Shown in pieces: positions 25,901 through 36,625 of a stretch of 64,000 nt of DNA. A program made the translations under genes and the position numbers. Under the pieces are notes generated by a model. The model was not told the DNA's origin, did not search any database, and was given only the letters and a program-made list of their open reading frames with translations. Location of the stretch: assembly GCF_018294505.1 (NCBI RefSeq), contig NC_057801.1:205104915-205168914 (forward strand), in the 5' to 3' direction. Each line of letters begins with the position of its first letter. Within the stretch, counting starts at the first letter, position 1. Source of the stretch: Triticum aestivum (Eukaryota > Streptophyta > Magnoliopsida > Poales > Poaceae).

Positions 25901-26997
25901 CCATTTATTCTTATGAATTAAATGTTTATTATGAGTATTATTTACCTGTGAATAAAAGCCCTTTCTGTGATGTCGCCCCGACGTCCGACTGTGGCATTTC
26001 TTTTAAAAGCCCTTTCTGTGATGTCGCCCCGACGTCCGACTGTGGCATTTCTTTTAAAGCCCTTTCTGTGATGTCGCCCCGACGTCCGACTATGGCATTT
26101 CTTTTCAAGCCCTTTCTGTGATGTCGCCCTGACGTCCGACTGTGGCATTTCTTTTCAAGCCCTTTCTGTGATGTCGCCCCGACGTCCGACTGTGGCATTT
26201 CTTTTCAAGCCCTTTCTGTGATGTCGCCCCGACATCCGTCTGTGGTATTTCTTTTTAAGCCCTTTATGTGGTGTCGCTAAGACGCCCGACTGTGGCATCA
26301 TTTCCTTATATTTATTTGTTCACCTTTCGAGGCGTCGCTTTAGACACCCGATCGGTAGTTATTTATGTTCTGTTGGGATTTCAGGCGGACTACCGCCGTT
26401 TCCCTTTTACTTACCTTGTTATGCTAATTTTTGAATGTACATTGGTGATTAATCATGACGCAACCATGCATGCATTTGTTATATCTTACGTCCGAACTGT
26501 CTTGCGAGTACTTTCAAAGTACTCACTGGCTTGTTGATTTGGCCAGATGCTGACGAAGGCGATCTCATGGATGAAGAGTTTGATAGCGAGTCCGACACCT
26601 AGAGGAGTCCCAGTGAGTCTCGTGTGACCCTGGATTTGGTCACTATTTTATATCCGCTTCCGCTACCAAATAAATTCATCGAGCCTCACCTCGACGCTCG
26701 ATGATATGATAGACTTAGAGTCTTGTATTTCTCTCCCCGCTGTGTTTTTCCACCACCGCCCTATCCTCGAGTCAGTAGTATGCCTCCACACCACTGTGTC
26801 ATGTCCGCCATTATGTATAATTATTGGCGTGCTTGTAATAATTTGGTTGAGCAACCGTAGTTCGACCCTGTAATATATTTTATGCTACTGGCTTGTTGTA
26901 TCAAGAAATTGTCTACCAGTGAGGAGGATCTCTCTCATACTGGACTCAAAAGATTGGTTTCTCAATAAATATTTTTATTGGAAAACCGGTCGTGACA
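22920..26997 (+). repeat. 3' LTR of the Tekay element (4,078 bp)
   Basis: Colinear with 13088-17163 apart from two single-base length differences in homopolymers and about 57 substitutions, mostly transitions, concentrated in the GC-rich part. Confidence 0.95.
25955..26298 (+). repeat. Minisatellite in the 3' LTR, about 7 units of 50-51 bp
   Basis: Copy of the array at 16121-16464, offset by 9,834 bp, with the same order of variant units. Confidence 0.95.
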
Positions 26998-27002
26998 AAA
27001 AG
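26998..27002. other. Target site duplication of the Tekay element, right copy (AAAAG)
   Basis: Matches 13083-13087 exactly. Confidence 0.9.
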
Positions 27003-27735
27003 TTTCGCATTTTCCATAGCTTTTCAGTGGTATATTATTTGCTCCATTCCGATAAAGTATGTAGAAATTATGCCAAAAATACGTTTCTATTCATTTTCTA
27101 GTTTGACTTAAAACTGTAAGAAATTAGGAGAAACAATATATACAAAAAAGTTTCGCGTTTGCTCAAGCTTTCCAAATCCGTATCATTTGTTGCATTCGGA
27201 TGTACAGTTAAAAAATTATCTCGAAAATACGAACTCGGTGGAACTTGTACCATTTTCTGAATTACTTTTAAACCGTTCCAAATTAGAAAAAACTTTTAAC
27301 ATAAAAAAGTAGCACATTTTCACAATATTTCCAATGCCATATCATTTGCCTCAAATGGATTAGCCGTTTAGAAATTACATTGAAAATACGAACTCGGCTA
27401 TTCGGTTTGCAAAATTTTATGATTTTCAAAATTACTCTTTATCCACAGGGAATTAGAGAAAACTTTCAACATGTCGAAGGAGCAGTTTTGCAACAGCTTT
27501 CCAACGCTATATTATTTACCCCATTCCGATAAACGGTTTAGAAATGCGATCGAAAATACGATTCACGTTTTTTGTATGAAGAAAAAACGATTTTCAAAAC
27601 TGCTCTTAAACCACTTGCATTTTGCCAAAAATTTAACTTGGATCATGATATTGGTGTCCATAGCTTTCCAACGGTATATCGCAAGCCCCATTTGGACACT
27701 TTTTAGCTGAAGTTCAACCTAGTACTCGGGGAAGG
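27003..27735 (+). repeat. 1.1-kb duplication, copy B, right segment
   Basis: Continues copy B after the nested element, with unit anchors near 27018, 27166, 27325, 27495 and 27662. The end sequence parallels the end of copy A (GAAGTTCAACCTAGTACT against GAAGTTCAACCTAACACT). Confidence 0.75.
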
Positions 27736-27761
27736 TCAGACGCGTTACTCGGCAAGTTCAT

Positions 27762-27809
27762 GTTGTGATCAGAATATTATTCTGATCCCGTGATCAGAAT
27801 AGTGTTTAT
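27762..27809 (-). repeat. Right terminal inverted repeat of the unclassified element
   Basis: Carries three ATTCTGATC motifs counting both orientations. Two of them form a palindrome with a short spacer (27780-27801). The sequence is cut by N at 27810, so the true outer edge may lie a few bases further. Confidence 0.7.
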
Positions 27810-28742
27810 NNNNNNNNNNNNNNNNNNNNNNNNNNNNNNNNNNNNNNNNNNNNNNNNNNNNNNNNNNNNNNNNNNNNNNNNNNNNNNNNNNNNNNNNNNN
27901 NNNNNNNNNNNNNNNNNNNNNNNNNNNNNNNNNNNNNNNNNNNNNNNNNNNNNNNNNNNNNNNNNNNNNNNNNNNNNNNNNNNNNNNNNNNNNNNNNNNN
28001 NNNNNNNNNNNNNNNNNNNNNNNNNNNNNNNNNNNNNNNNNNNNNNNNNNNNNNNNNNNNNNNNNNNNNNNNNNNNNNNNNNNNNNNNNNNNNNNNNNNN
28101 NNNNNNNNNNNNNNNNNNNNNNNNNNNNNNNNNNNNNNNNNNNNNNNNNNNNNNNNNNNNNNNNNNNNNNNNNNNNNNNNNNNNNNNNNNNNNNNNNNNN
28201 NNNNNNNNNNNNNNNNNNNNNNNNNNNNNNNNNNNNNNNNNNNNNNNNNNNNNNNNNNNNNNNNNNNNNNNNNNNNNNNNNNNNNNNNNNNNNNNNNNNN
28301 NNNNNNNNNNNNNNNNNNNNNNNNNNNNNNNNNNNNNNNNNNNNNNNNNNNNNNNNNNNNNNNNNNNNNNNNNNNNNNNNNNNNNNNNNNNNNNNNNNNN
28401 NNNNNNNNNNNNNNNNNNNNNNNNNNNNNNNNNNNNNNNNNNNNNNNNNNNNNNNNNNNNNNNNNNNNNNNNNNNNNNNNNNNNNNNNNNNNNNNNNNNN
28501 NNNNNNNNNNNNNNNNNNNNNNNNNNNNNNNNNNNNNNNNNNNNNNNNNNNNNNNNNNNNNNNNNNNNNNNNNNNNNNNNNNNNNNNNNNNNNNNNNNNN
28601 NNNNNNNNNNNNNNNNNNNNNNNNNNNNNNNNNNNNNNNNNNNNNNNNNNNNNNNNNNNNNNNNNNNNNNNNNNNNNNNNNNNNNNNNNNNNNNNNNNNN
28701 NNNNNNNNNNNNNNNNNNNNNNNNNNNNNNNNNNNNNNNNNN
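27810..28742. other. Assembly gap (N)
   Basis: 933 undetermined bases. The missing piece should contain the outer edge of the unclassified element and its junction with the gypsy element. Confidence 1.
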
Positions 28743-28825
28743 GAGACACAATAATACTTTCAGGCAAAAAGTATAAATACAGCCTTATAACCAAAATAAC
28801 ATTGTTTTTACAATGATTCGATTTG

Positions 28826-31786
28826 TCACTCGAACAAGACAGTCTCCGAGCACTGCGCCTCTATTAAGCGGGCACCTTCTGTTACCTGCGCCATGTAGTG
28901 CTCGGCCGGATATTGGCCTCCCGCCGGATTCTGGGTCGCTACAATGGTGGCCTCCATATCTGTCCAATAGGCTTTAACGCGGGCAAGAGGCATTTGTGCA
29001 CCCTCTATGCACATCGACCTCCTCATGGCATCGATCTGAGGCACGGCACCAAACCAAAGTAACTGTCCGGCTTAGGCCCCTTCGGCCAAAGATGGTCTAT
29101 TACAGACCGCATTGCAAGCCCGGACAGCCTATGAAGCTCCGCTACAGCAGCCATCTTCTCACTTAACGGCAGCGGGCGCGCGGGAGCATTGAATTGCAAC
29201 CAGAAAAGCTTCTCCACTTCTTTATCACCTTGATCCTCGAAAAACTTGGCTGCATCAGCTGTACTCTTTGCCAAGTCCGCATACGCATCTGCAGGACTCC
29301 AGCGTCCATCCAGGGGAGCATACTTCGGATCCAAAAACTTCGTCCGCAGTAAATAGGAGCCCCCAGCCGCGATTTTACCGGCCTGTTGAAGCTCCTCCGG
29401 CACACCCCTGACCTTGGTCCGCATCTCCTTGGTGGCATTAAGTGCCTTGTTCAGGTCGGCCGAACTAGCCTTATGCTCCTTTTCAAGGAGTTCATACCGG
29501 TCGGCGGCATTTTTCAACTCCATAGCCATTTCGGCTATCTTTTCCTCGCTTCGGCGATGAGCAGCCTGTTCGGCTCTCAATTCTTCGGCCGCCTTTAGGG
29601 CAGCCGCACTACTAACCCGAGCCAGTTCCTTGGCCTGGGCAAGTTCTGCCCTGAGGGCTTCCACGGCAGCACCACCATCTGCAGTCCAAGCATATTGATT
29701 TAATATTATGCCCCTCTCATATTTTCCTATACAACATAACAAGGAAAGCAGAGCGCATACCTTGTGACTCGTCCAGCCGCTCGTTCACCAGCGTGATATC
29801 GGCATCAATAGATCCGATCTGCCTCCTTAGCTCGGCAACTTCAACGGACTGGTCGACTGCCGGACCCTTAGATACCTGCGCATATGTACAGTGCAATCAT
29901 TACTATATGATCCCCCGTTTGCCGCCTAGGGCGGGCAACCAGAGTCTCAGGGGCTACTATCCATATGGAGCACACCTAGCGCGTGCCTCACAGCCAAAAA
30001 ATAGTGTATTTTTTACTACATACCTCAAAGCCTCTGAGCAAGCTCGTAAATGCTTCATTCAAACCGCTTGTGGCGGATGAAATCTTCTTAAGCACCGCGC
30101 TCATTAATGAGTGGTGCTCCTCCGAGAGTGCAGCTTGCTCCAGAAGACCTGTCAGTATGTCCGGCCGGACATCAAACTGTGTCGGACCCTTCTCGTCACC
30201 CCTCGTGGGAGCCAAACGCTCCGGGCTCAGGGTGGCTGACGTACTAGCTTCCAGCTTCGGCAGATCCGGACTCCTCTGTGACGACACCTCGGTGTCGCCC
30301 GCTTCATGAGGCGGAGAGGTGGGTGGGGTCTCGCTCTCCATCATCTCTGGAGGAAGATCCCCCAAAGATGAACTCTGTTGAGAAGAGCTGCTAGCCGGAC
30401 TGCAAAAGACGAATCCTGGTTATCGATCTCAGAGAAACGCAGTACCTTCGAATTAACGATTAACTTACAGCTCGGTGGAGGGCTGGCCCGTTGGCGGGCA
30501 TGACGCGGTGAGGGTGCCCGTCGGGGCAGAGCCCCCTGGTGATACCTTTTTCCCTGGGTTGGGCATCTCCGTCTCCAAGTCTTTGGAGGCGGCCCTTTTC
30601 TACCCGCGCGGGGAGGAGGCTTTAGCCTCCCCTTCCCAACTATCCTCCTCAGGGGGGGGGTAACAATTCCCCCGGTTCGGATGCGCAGCGTGTGAAGTTC
30701 GGTTTCTTTGTTCTTCCCCTTGTCTTTCCCTGAGGGCATTTTGCTGAGCACCCGGTCAAGCATCTTGGCAATGGTGGGACTAGGCGAGCCTTCGGGAAGT
30801 GGCGCCGGACACCTGATTCTCTCCGCCTTGCTGAACCTTTCCTGGCCACGGATGATTTTCAGAATAACAACTATGACAAATATAAAACAAAGTGTCCGAT
30901 ATCAAGGTTACTTACTTGGGTATCTAGGCGATTGCAGCTTAGGCCCGCATCCTCTGTGGTGTCCGGACACTCTACTTGTGGTCCGAAGAATAATTTACAC
31001 ATCCCTTCGAGCTTCAGGCCGAAGAAGTGCTTAACAGTCTGCGAACCCTTTGGATTGAACTACCACATTCGGAGAGGCCGGTGTTGGCACGGCAACATCC
31101 GCCGGATTAAACATCACTTGAATTATGCTAACAAGATTAATGTCCCTTTCAAGAAGCTCCCGGATGCGGCCCTACAGTATTGGTACATCGCCAGCGGGCC
31201 CCCAATTCCGTCCTATGTCGGTCCAAGATGCCAGTTGTGATGGAGGGCCCAAGCGGAACTCGGGGACGGCCACCCACTTCGTGCCTCTGGGAGCCGTAAC
31301 ATAAAACCACCTCCGTTGACATACATCGGATACTTCTGGGAAAGAACCCTCTGGCCATGGGGAATCGGCATTCCTGCTTATTATGGCACCTCCGCACTTA
31401 GCATGTCGCCCCTCGATCATCTTCGGCTTCACATTGAAGGTCTTGAGCCATAAGCCGAAGTGTGGAGTGACGTGGAGAAAAGCCTCGCACACAATGATGA
31501 ACGATGACATATGAAGGATATTGTCCGGAGCTAGATCATGAAAATCCAACCCGTAATAGAACATGAGCCCTCTCACAAAGGGATCAAGGGTGAGGCCCAA
31601 GCCGCGGAGGAAGTGAGGAACAAACACGACGCTCTCATTGGGCTCCGGTGTAGGGATGACCTGCCCTGGAGCAGGAAGCCTGTGCTGGATGTCGGCGGTC
31701 AGATATCCGACCTCCCTAAGCCTCGCAATGTCCTCCTCTTGGATTGAGGAGGCCACCCACCGGCCTTGAGGGTTGGATCCGGACAT
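28826..31786 (-). pseudogene. Multi-exon antisense gene inside the gypsy element, gypsy-type transposon domain (PF04195-like)
   Basis: ATG at 31786 (MSGSNPQGRWVASS). Proposed exons: 31786-30916, 30841-30469, 30399-30024, 29875-29761 and 29678-28826. Donors are GTAAGT, GTAAGT, GTATGT and GTATGC; acceptors are CCAG, GCAG, GCAG and GCAG. Exon 1 encodes a domain (residues 20-205, with FVPHFLRGLGLTLDPFVRGL) like the plant family called putative gypsy type transposon. Exon 2 is basic and proline-rich; exon 3 is acidic; exon 5 starts with an Ala/Glu-rich coiled coil and ends in EAQCSETVLFE. Lesions: TAG at 31172-31174 (glutamine likely ancestral), a frameshift near 31100, and a frameshift near 29040. 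About 860 codons in all. The product's role is not known in the family; transport or DNA binding has not been shown. Confidence 0.7.
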
Positions 31787-31883
31787 ATTGGAGGATCTGG
31801 GGTGTTGGAGCTTAGGTCTCGGGTGTTAGAACTCGAGGTGCGAGAAGGCACAAGGGAGGTGAAAAAGAGGCATAGGCCTTGGC

Positions 31884-31897
31884 CCCTTTATAAAGGG
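31884..31897 (-). promoter_or_regulatory. TATA box of the antisense gene
   Basis: CCCCTTTATAAAGGGG, a self-complementary TATA region, lies about 100 bp upstream of the ATG at 31786. A C/T-rich untranslated stretch lies between. It faces away from the LTR promoter. Confidence 0.55.
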
Positions 31898-32317
31898 GGT
31901 GAATATCAAGAGTCCACAGGGTGATCGCTTGAGGCTTATCTAAAAGCACACGGAGTCATGCCAACGGTCGTCGTGGGGTTACGCACGCCCATATTGATGG
32001 AAGATCCTGTAATAAGAGGAACACGATCTCTGCTTTGGCAGGACGTGCCAATAAAACCGCCTCACAACGCGAGTCGAGGTGGGGCGAGAAACGCCGGTTC
32101 ATGTTGGACCGGGCCACGATGCAAAGGCACAACGCACGAAGATTGCCAGCAAATCAGATTTATGCTATGTTCTCTATGATGGTATGTGAAGATCATTTTG
32201 CAGATCCGAACATGGTTTATGTGTTCGATGATTACCTTGGAGTATTCGGAGATGGAACCCGCCTTGCAATGCCGAAGACAAGACTGCGCGCCAGACTCAT
32301 CATCATTGAAGCCTGGT

Positions 32318-32328
32318 CCAGGGGCTAC
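32318..32328 (+). other. Polypurine tract of the gypsy element
   Basis: CCAGGGGCTAC directly before the LTR start TGAGGGAGTCC. Confidence 0.65.
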
Positions 32329-32811
32329 TGAGGGAGTCCTGGATTAGGGGGTATCCGGATAGCCAAACTATATACATCATCCGGACTACTGGAGCGTGAA
32401 GATACAAGACTCAAGACTCCGTCCCGTGTCCGGATGGGACTCTCCTTTGTGTGGAAGAAAAGCTTGGCGATCCGGATATTGTATTTCCTTCCTTGTAACC
32501 GACCCCGTGTAAACCCTAGCCCTCTCCGGTGTCTATATAAACCGGAGAGGTTGGTCCTTAGAAGGCCTATCACAATTATAATCATAATCATCATATGCTA
32601 GCTTCTAGGGTTTAGCCTCTACGATCTCGTGGTAGATTTACTCTTGTACTACTCATATCATGAATATTAATCAAGCAGGAAGTAGGGTTTTACCTCCATC
32701 AAGAGGGCCCGAACCTGGGTAAACCTTGTGTCCCTTGCTTCCTGTTACCATCAGCCTAAGATGCACAAATCAGGACCCCCTACCCGAGATCCACCATTTT
32801 TGACACCGACA
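32329..32811 (+). repeat. 3' LTR of the gypsy element (483 bp)
   Basis: Starts TGAGGGAGTCC and ends TTGACACCGACA. A TATA box (TATATAA, 32534-32540) lies inside a perfect 10-bp inverted repeat (32521-32550). The 5' LTR is outside the window, so neither target duplication nor age can be checked. Confidence 0.88.
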
Positions 32812-34195
32812 GCCGGCAAGGTGGACGACGGCGGGGATGAAGCGAGAGGACGGGATGCAAGGATCCCGGTCCGAAGCCGTGGATGAGAGAGGTCGATCTC
32901 TTGTAATGGACGGCGGCATCGGGGTATCAGCTTCGGCATGGTGGAGGAGGACGGTGGTGGATGGGGTGGCGGACGGAGGAGGGTGGGGTGGAGAGGGTGT
33001 TTTGGCACCCACGGAGTACGAATGGGGAAAACGGAGGTAGAGAGGAAGGGGGGAACCATGTATTCAGGGCGCGCTTGTCTCAAATGCGAGGAAATTTACA
33101 AACTTAGCCCCCGTTTCAAATTTCCTACATCACAGCAGTATTAGTCAGTTGGGGATAGGAAGGTAATCTCGCATACACCGAATATTTGCCGACGAGAGTT
33201 TGTTTTTGGCGCCCACCGTGTATGAATATGAATCGGGGAGGGAGTCGATTTCGGCCAAGGACACACTGTGTTTTGGCGCCCACCATGTATGAATCCGGGT
33301 TAGAGGCGGTTACGTCATGTTTGGGTGAAATTACAAACCTACCCCTATCGAAACCTATAGAAATCTAGCAGATAGGCTTTGCGTGGCAGGGATAGGCAGT
33401 AGTAATTTCCATCTCGCGGATTTTGGTTTCGGGCGGTTACTGCGACTTTCCCCGCTTCGTTCAAATTTTGCAGAGTGCACGTTTACCGTGCCAACTCAAT
33501 TCGAATCCCATTGTATTCTATTTTTTTGGGCGGGATCCATTTTCAATTGGAATTAAATTCTATATACATCATTTTTTATATATACTTTCAAAAGCACAAC
33601 AAAGAATTCTGCTCCTTTATATGTATAATATGATTTACAAATACAATGATCTCAAAATCTTAAGGTTGAATTCAAAAAAACTTAACCAAGTTATGTTCTA
33701 CTAAAATGTATAGATCAGTAATATCTACATATTAAATAACATAGATGTGCGTGAATTCATATGAGTATGCATGTTTGATAGATCAATTTTGGTTCGAGTA
33801 TGGATTACATGTATCATCATCTCGAATTCAAATATTTGAATCCCTTTTATGTTCACTCCTTTCACGCCCATCTCTCTTGCATGCATGCTCCTTCATGTAG
33901 CTATCACTCTCTTTTCTCTAGCTCAACCGCACGCTCACTTCATGCTTCTCCTATCCTCGCAAACATGGTCTCTCGACGTCTCCCTTGAGAAGTGTCACAC
34001 TCTCCCTATCATTATACATTACACGGTTTTCATTATCTCTCATGTCTCTACTGTTCTCTGGTATCACTCGGTACCTAAGCTTTCTTTTTGACTGCCACAC
34101 ACACAGTCTCCACTCGTCTGTCACTTTGTCTTTCTCTCTATGGGATTCTCTCACACACCCTATATTTCTCTGCATATGACTCATACCACTAAAAT

Positions 34196-34232
<37 letters not shown>

Positions 34233-34699
34233 AGACACAACATTTGTTGCGGTCTCCTTTTCGTCTCCATCCCAGACTGGCATTACTCATTTGTTTACTG
34301 ATGAGACAACCCCCCCTCTCTCTCTCACAGACACACACACACAACTCCTGCTTCCACTCCCCTTCCCGACTACCATCTCTCTCTCACACACAAAACTCTC
34401 GCTTTCGCACCCCGACTCGTATTTCTCTCACAAACATTTATCGACTAGCCTCTAGATAGGTTTATACACCCGCACACTCGTGCTTCCACTATCGCATACA
34501 TGTCTCTCTCCTGCTCCTTGAATCTATGTAGATTTTTCTTCCCTTCTTGAGACACGCCCTCTCGATTGTGCACACACACTATCGCCTCATTTTAAGCTGA
34601 TACCTATCGCACACACACTCCTTGAGTCTTTGTCACACATGCACTCCGTCCTCCTCCACTCTCCCTCTCTCTCACACACACATGGGCTTTTCGCAACAA
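32812..34699. other. Gene-free region, GC-rich then CT-rich
   Basis: Bases 32812-33060 are GA-rich/GC-rich, with a proline-rich minus frame of no recognisable family; this may be a gene edge cut by the LTR element. Three diverged copies of a TTTGGCxCCCAC...GTATGAAT string occur at about 33000, 33208 and 33273. From 33850 on the plus strand is strongly C/T-rich with CTCTCT and CACACA runs. I see no gene. Confidence 0.6.
34199..34229. repeat. (TC)n microsatellite
   Basis: About 15 uninterrupted TC dinucleotides. Confidence 0.95.
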
Positions 34700-35136
34700 C
34701 TAGCAAGATGCCCATGCGTTGCATGGAACATCAAGATGCATTTGTATGAGTAGTTTATCTTGTGGGGGAAAAGGATGAATGAGGGAAGGCCTTATTTGCA
34801 AATGTGGAGAGGGGTGTGGGTATCTTTTTGCAAAATTGCCATAGTTTCCTTCCTATCCGTCAGATATAGATCGGACAGCCTATATTGCAAGATGGCAGGC
34901 ACACGATCATCACCAACAATGCTTTTTATAAGAGTAGGGATAAAAAACAGAGTTGGTGATGATGGTGGGCCTGCCATCCTGCAATGTAGGTCGTCCGATT
35001 ATATCTGACGGATAGGAAGGAAAATATGGCAATTTACCCACACTGCTCACCACATTTGCAGATAAGGCCTTCTCTCGTTCATCCTTTTCTCCCACAAGAT
35101 CTTGATGTTCCGTGCAACGCACATGCATCTTGCTAG
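34700..35136. mobile_element. Foldback MITE-like element with long inverted arms
   Basis: Left arm starts CTAGCAAGATGCCCATGCGT; the right arm ends with its near complement ACATGCATCTTGCTAG. The arms (about 34700-34920 and 34951-35136) pair over most of their length with a loop of about 30 bases. The right arm lacks a 20-bp piece (ATTTGTATGAGTAGTTTA region) that the left arm has. Ends of the type TGCCCxTGCGTTGCA are common in grass genomes. No target duplication is evident. Confidence 0.7.
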
Positions 35137-36560
35137 TAAGAGTAGAAATTAGACATATACCACTTCTCGAATCTTGAAACCAACAACATTCCTCCCTTAT
35201 CTCATCAAAACCGCCAAAGGAATATATTTTGAGTGAAACATAACATATTTTTAGTGATATACATATTTCAAAACTAGACTTTTTTTCTATCAAATCGGTG
35301 AATATGTATTAATCTACTTTGATCGTGTGGCAACGCATTGGCACATTGCTAGTAGTTATTATAATTTTTTGTACACCAGACAAATGGTGGAGTACATATA
35401 CAAAGAGAAGAGGCGCAACACGCAGTCGGCCTCTCGCTGTCTCGCACACATGAGTGTTATGTAAAGGCGACGTTAACAAATAAACCCTAAAACCCTAGGT
35501 GTACAATTGCTGTATTCGTGGGTACCGGGTACGTGGTGGAGCACCTTTGTAGGAATAGTCAGCTCGCGTGATAATTTGATCTGTAGGAGCTGATGGTCGG
35601 CACCACAGGTGAACGACTTGGAGCGCGGTGGCTTGCCAGTTGCCACAGATCGAGTAGCCACGTTTAAAATATCATTTTTAGCGGGGTTAAAAGTTCCGAT
35701 TTTCAATGGCGCGTTATAAGTACTAAGTAGTTTTTAGAATGATTGGTATGGAGCGAAAATGGAATTCATAGTACTACGTACCTCCTTGGCGTATGGTTGT
35801 ATGGGTTTATGTTGCGAGATGTTGAACCTGGTAGTTCTAGGGAAAACACTATGGTTTAGATTTAGATGCTGGTTTTCAGTAATGAAAATCGGAAGGGGAA
35901 ACCCTTCTTTGATTAAAAAAACTACTACCTCCGTTCTGGTTTACTAGTCCCCATCGTATTTTTGGTCAAAGTTTGTCCACGAATTTTACTTGTAAAATGT
36001 GAATGGAAAACGAGATTTTGTTATACACAAACAAAAAAGGACAGGAGGGAGTGATTGCTCTGACACGGATGCGACCTCTCATAGCGCATGCATTGAACTG
36101 GAGCGCCGGCCAAGAGGGGCCCACTCGCTGCAGGCCCGGCTGAGCACGCCTCCTCGCCGCATGCAACCAGCTTAAGACTGCCCCGCCTGCCTTCGTTGAA
36201 TCCGCGCATGTGCCGGCAACACGTCCTTCTGCGAGCCGGCAGGCATTTTAGAACACAAAAAATGACTAAAATATAATTAATTTACGCATGGTCTTGACTT
36301 GTTGTACTCGCACTGGTAGCAGGAACTAGTAGAGGTTTTTCTTTATTTATAACTCTCCTCACATTTTTTTGGCTTTGAAGTGAATCATGGTTGTGGACAT
36401 TATGTATGAATGTGCAGATATTTGTGAACATGAGTCTGATGTGGAAGTTGAACTTGCAATGTCGGGCTTGTGCATGAACTATACCATGTCCAATGCTTTG
36501 TCTATTATTGTTTGGAAAGTAATTGTTGTTATTACATGACCCGAAAAAAATATTTTGTGC
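35137..36560. other. Region without recognisable gene
   Basis: A second fragment ending CAACGCATTGGCACATTGCTAG (about 35330-35352) recalls the foldback ends just to the left. A minus-strand frame at 35473-35706 (77 codons) has no family I recognise. Bases 36060-36240 are GC-rich. Nothing else is visible beyond the MITE remnant listed separately. Confidence 0.55.
35928..36052. mobile_element. Stowaway-like MITE remnant
   Basis: The left end CTCCGTTCTGGTTTACTAGT matches the family of the intact MITE at 46198. The right end GGACAGGAGGGAGTG is Stowaway-like but does not pair well with the left, so it is probably rearranged. Confidence 0.5.
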
Positions 36561-36625
36561 CACATCAGTAGATGCGCAGACATCACAACAGGCATACTGA
36601 CTGGATAAACATTTGAACCTAGCTA

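Larger units (their letters stand above)
13088..26997 (+). mobile_element. Complete Ty3/gypsy retrotransposon, Tekay-type chromovirus (13.9 kb)
   Basis: It has two 4.08-kb LTRs, a PBS, an extra open frame, a gag-pol in one frame with a C-terminal chromodomain-like segment, a polypurine tract and a perfect 5-bp target duplication. The pol sequence (HYHPGRANVVADALSR, GPF motif, chromodomain) fits the Tekay/Del lineage of plant chromoviruses. A hand comparison of the LTRs finds roughly 57 substitutions in about 4,075 positions (1.4%). With the often used grass rate of 1.3e-8 per site per year this is about half a million years. It is inactivated by one in-frame stop. Confidence 0.93.
7739..27809. 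mobile_element. Unclassified element bounded by ATTCTGATC inverted ends (contains nested Tekay)
   Basis: The left end (7739-7769) reads AACACTATTCTGATC, then CTATTCTGATCACAAC. The right end (27762-27806), reverse complemented, reads the same first 15 bases, a 14-base insert, then ATATTCTGATCACAAC. With the nested chromovirus (13088-27002 with one target copy) removed, the block is about 6.2 kb. It has a GC-rich left part, an AT-rich body full of GAAGTTCAA motifs, and an array of 150-170-bp units. No transposase, RT or helicase reading frame is visible. Target duplication cannot be checked because N begins at 27810. It could be a non-autonomous Mutator-like or foldback element; I cannot assign it. 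Confidence 0.6.
28743..32811 (+). mobile_element. Gypsy element, 3' part with antisense gene and 3' LTR
   Basis: A plus-strand LTR (32329-32811) follows a PPT-like CCAGGGGCTAC, so the DNA to its left is the 3' end of the internal domain. That domain encodes nothing on the plus strand but holds a spliced gene on the minus strand. Antisense reading frames near the 3' end are established for some plant gypsy elements (Grande of maize, RIRE2 of rice). The family resembles a common Triticeae group whose LTR starts TGAGGGAGTCCTGGATTAGG; I do not name it with certainty. Confidence 0.8.

Noticed and set aside
27769..28794. Long open frames across 27769-28794 and 38305-38712 and 55927-56664
   Set aside because: They run through N and have no sequence content.
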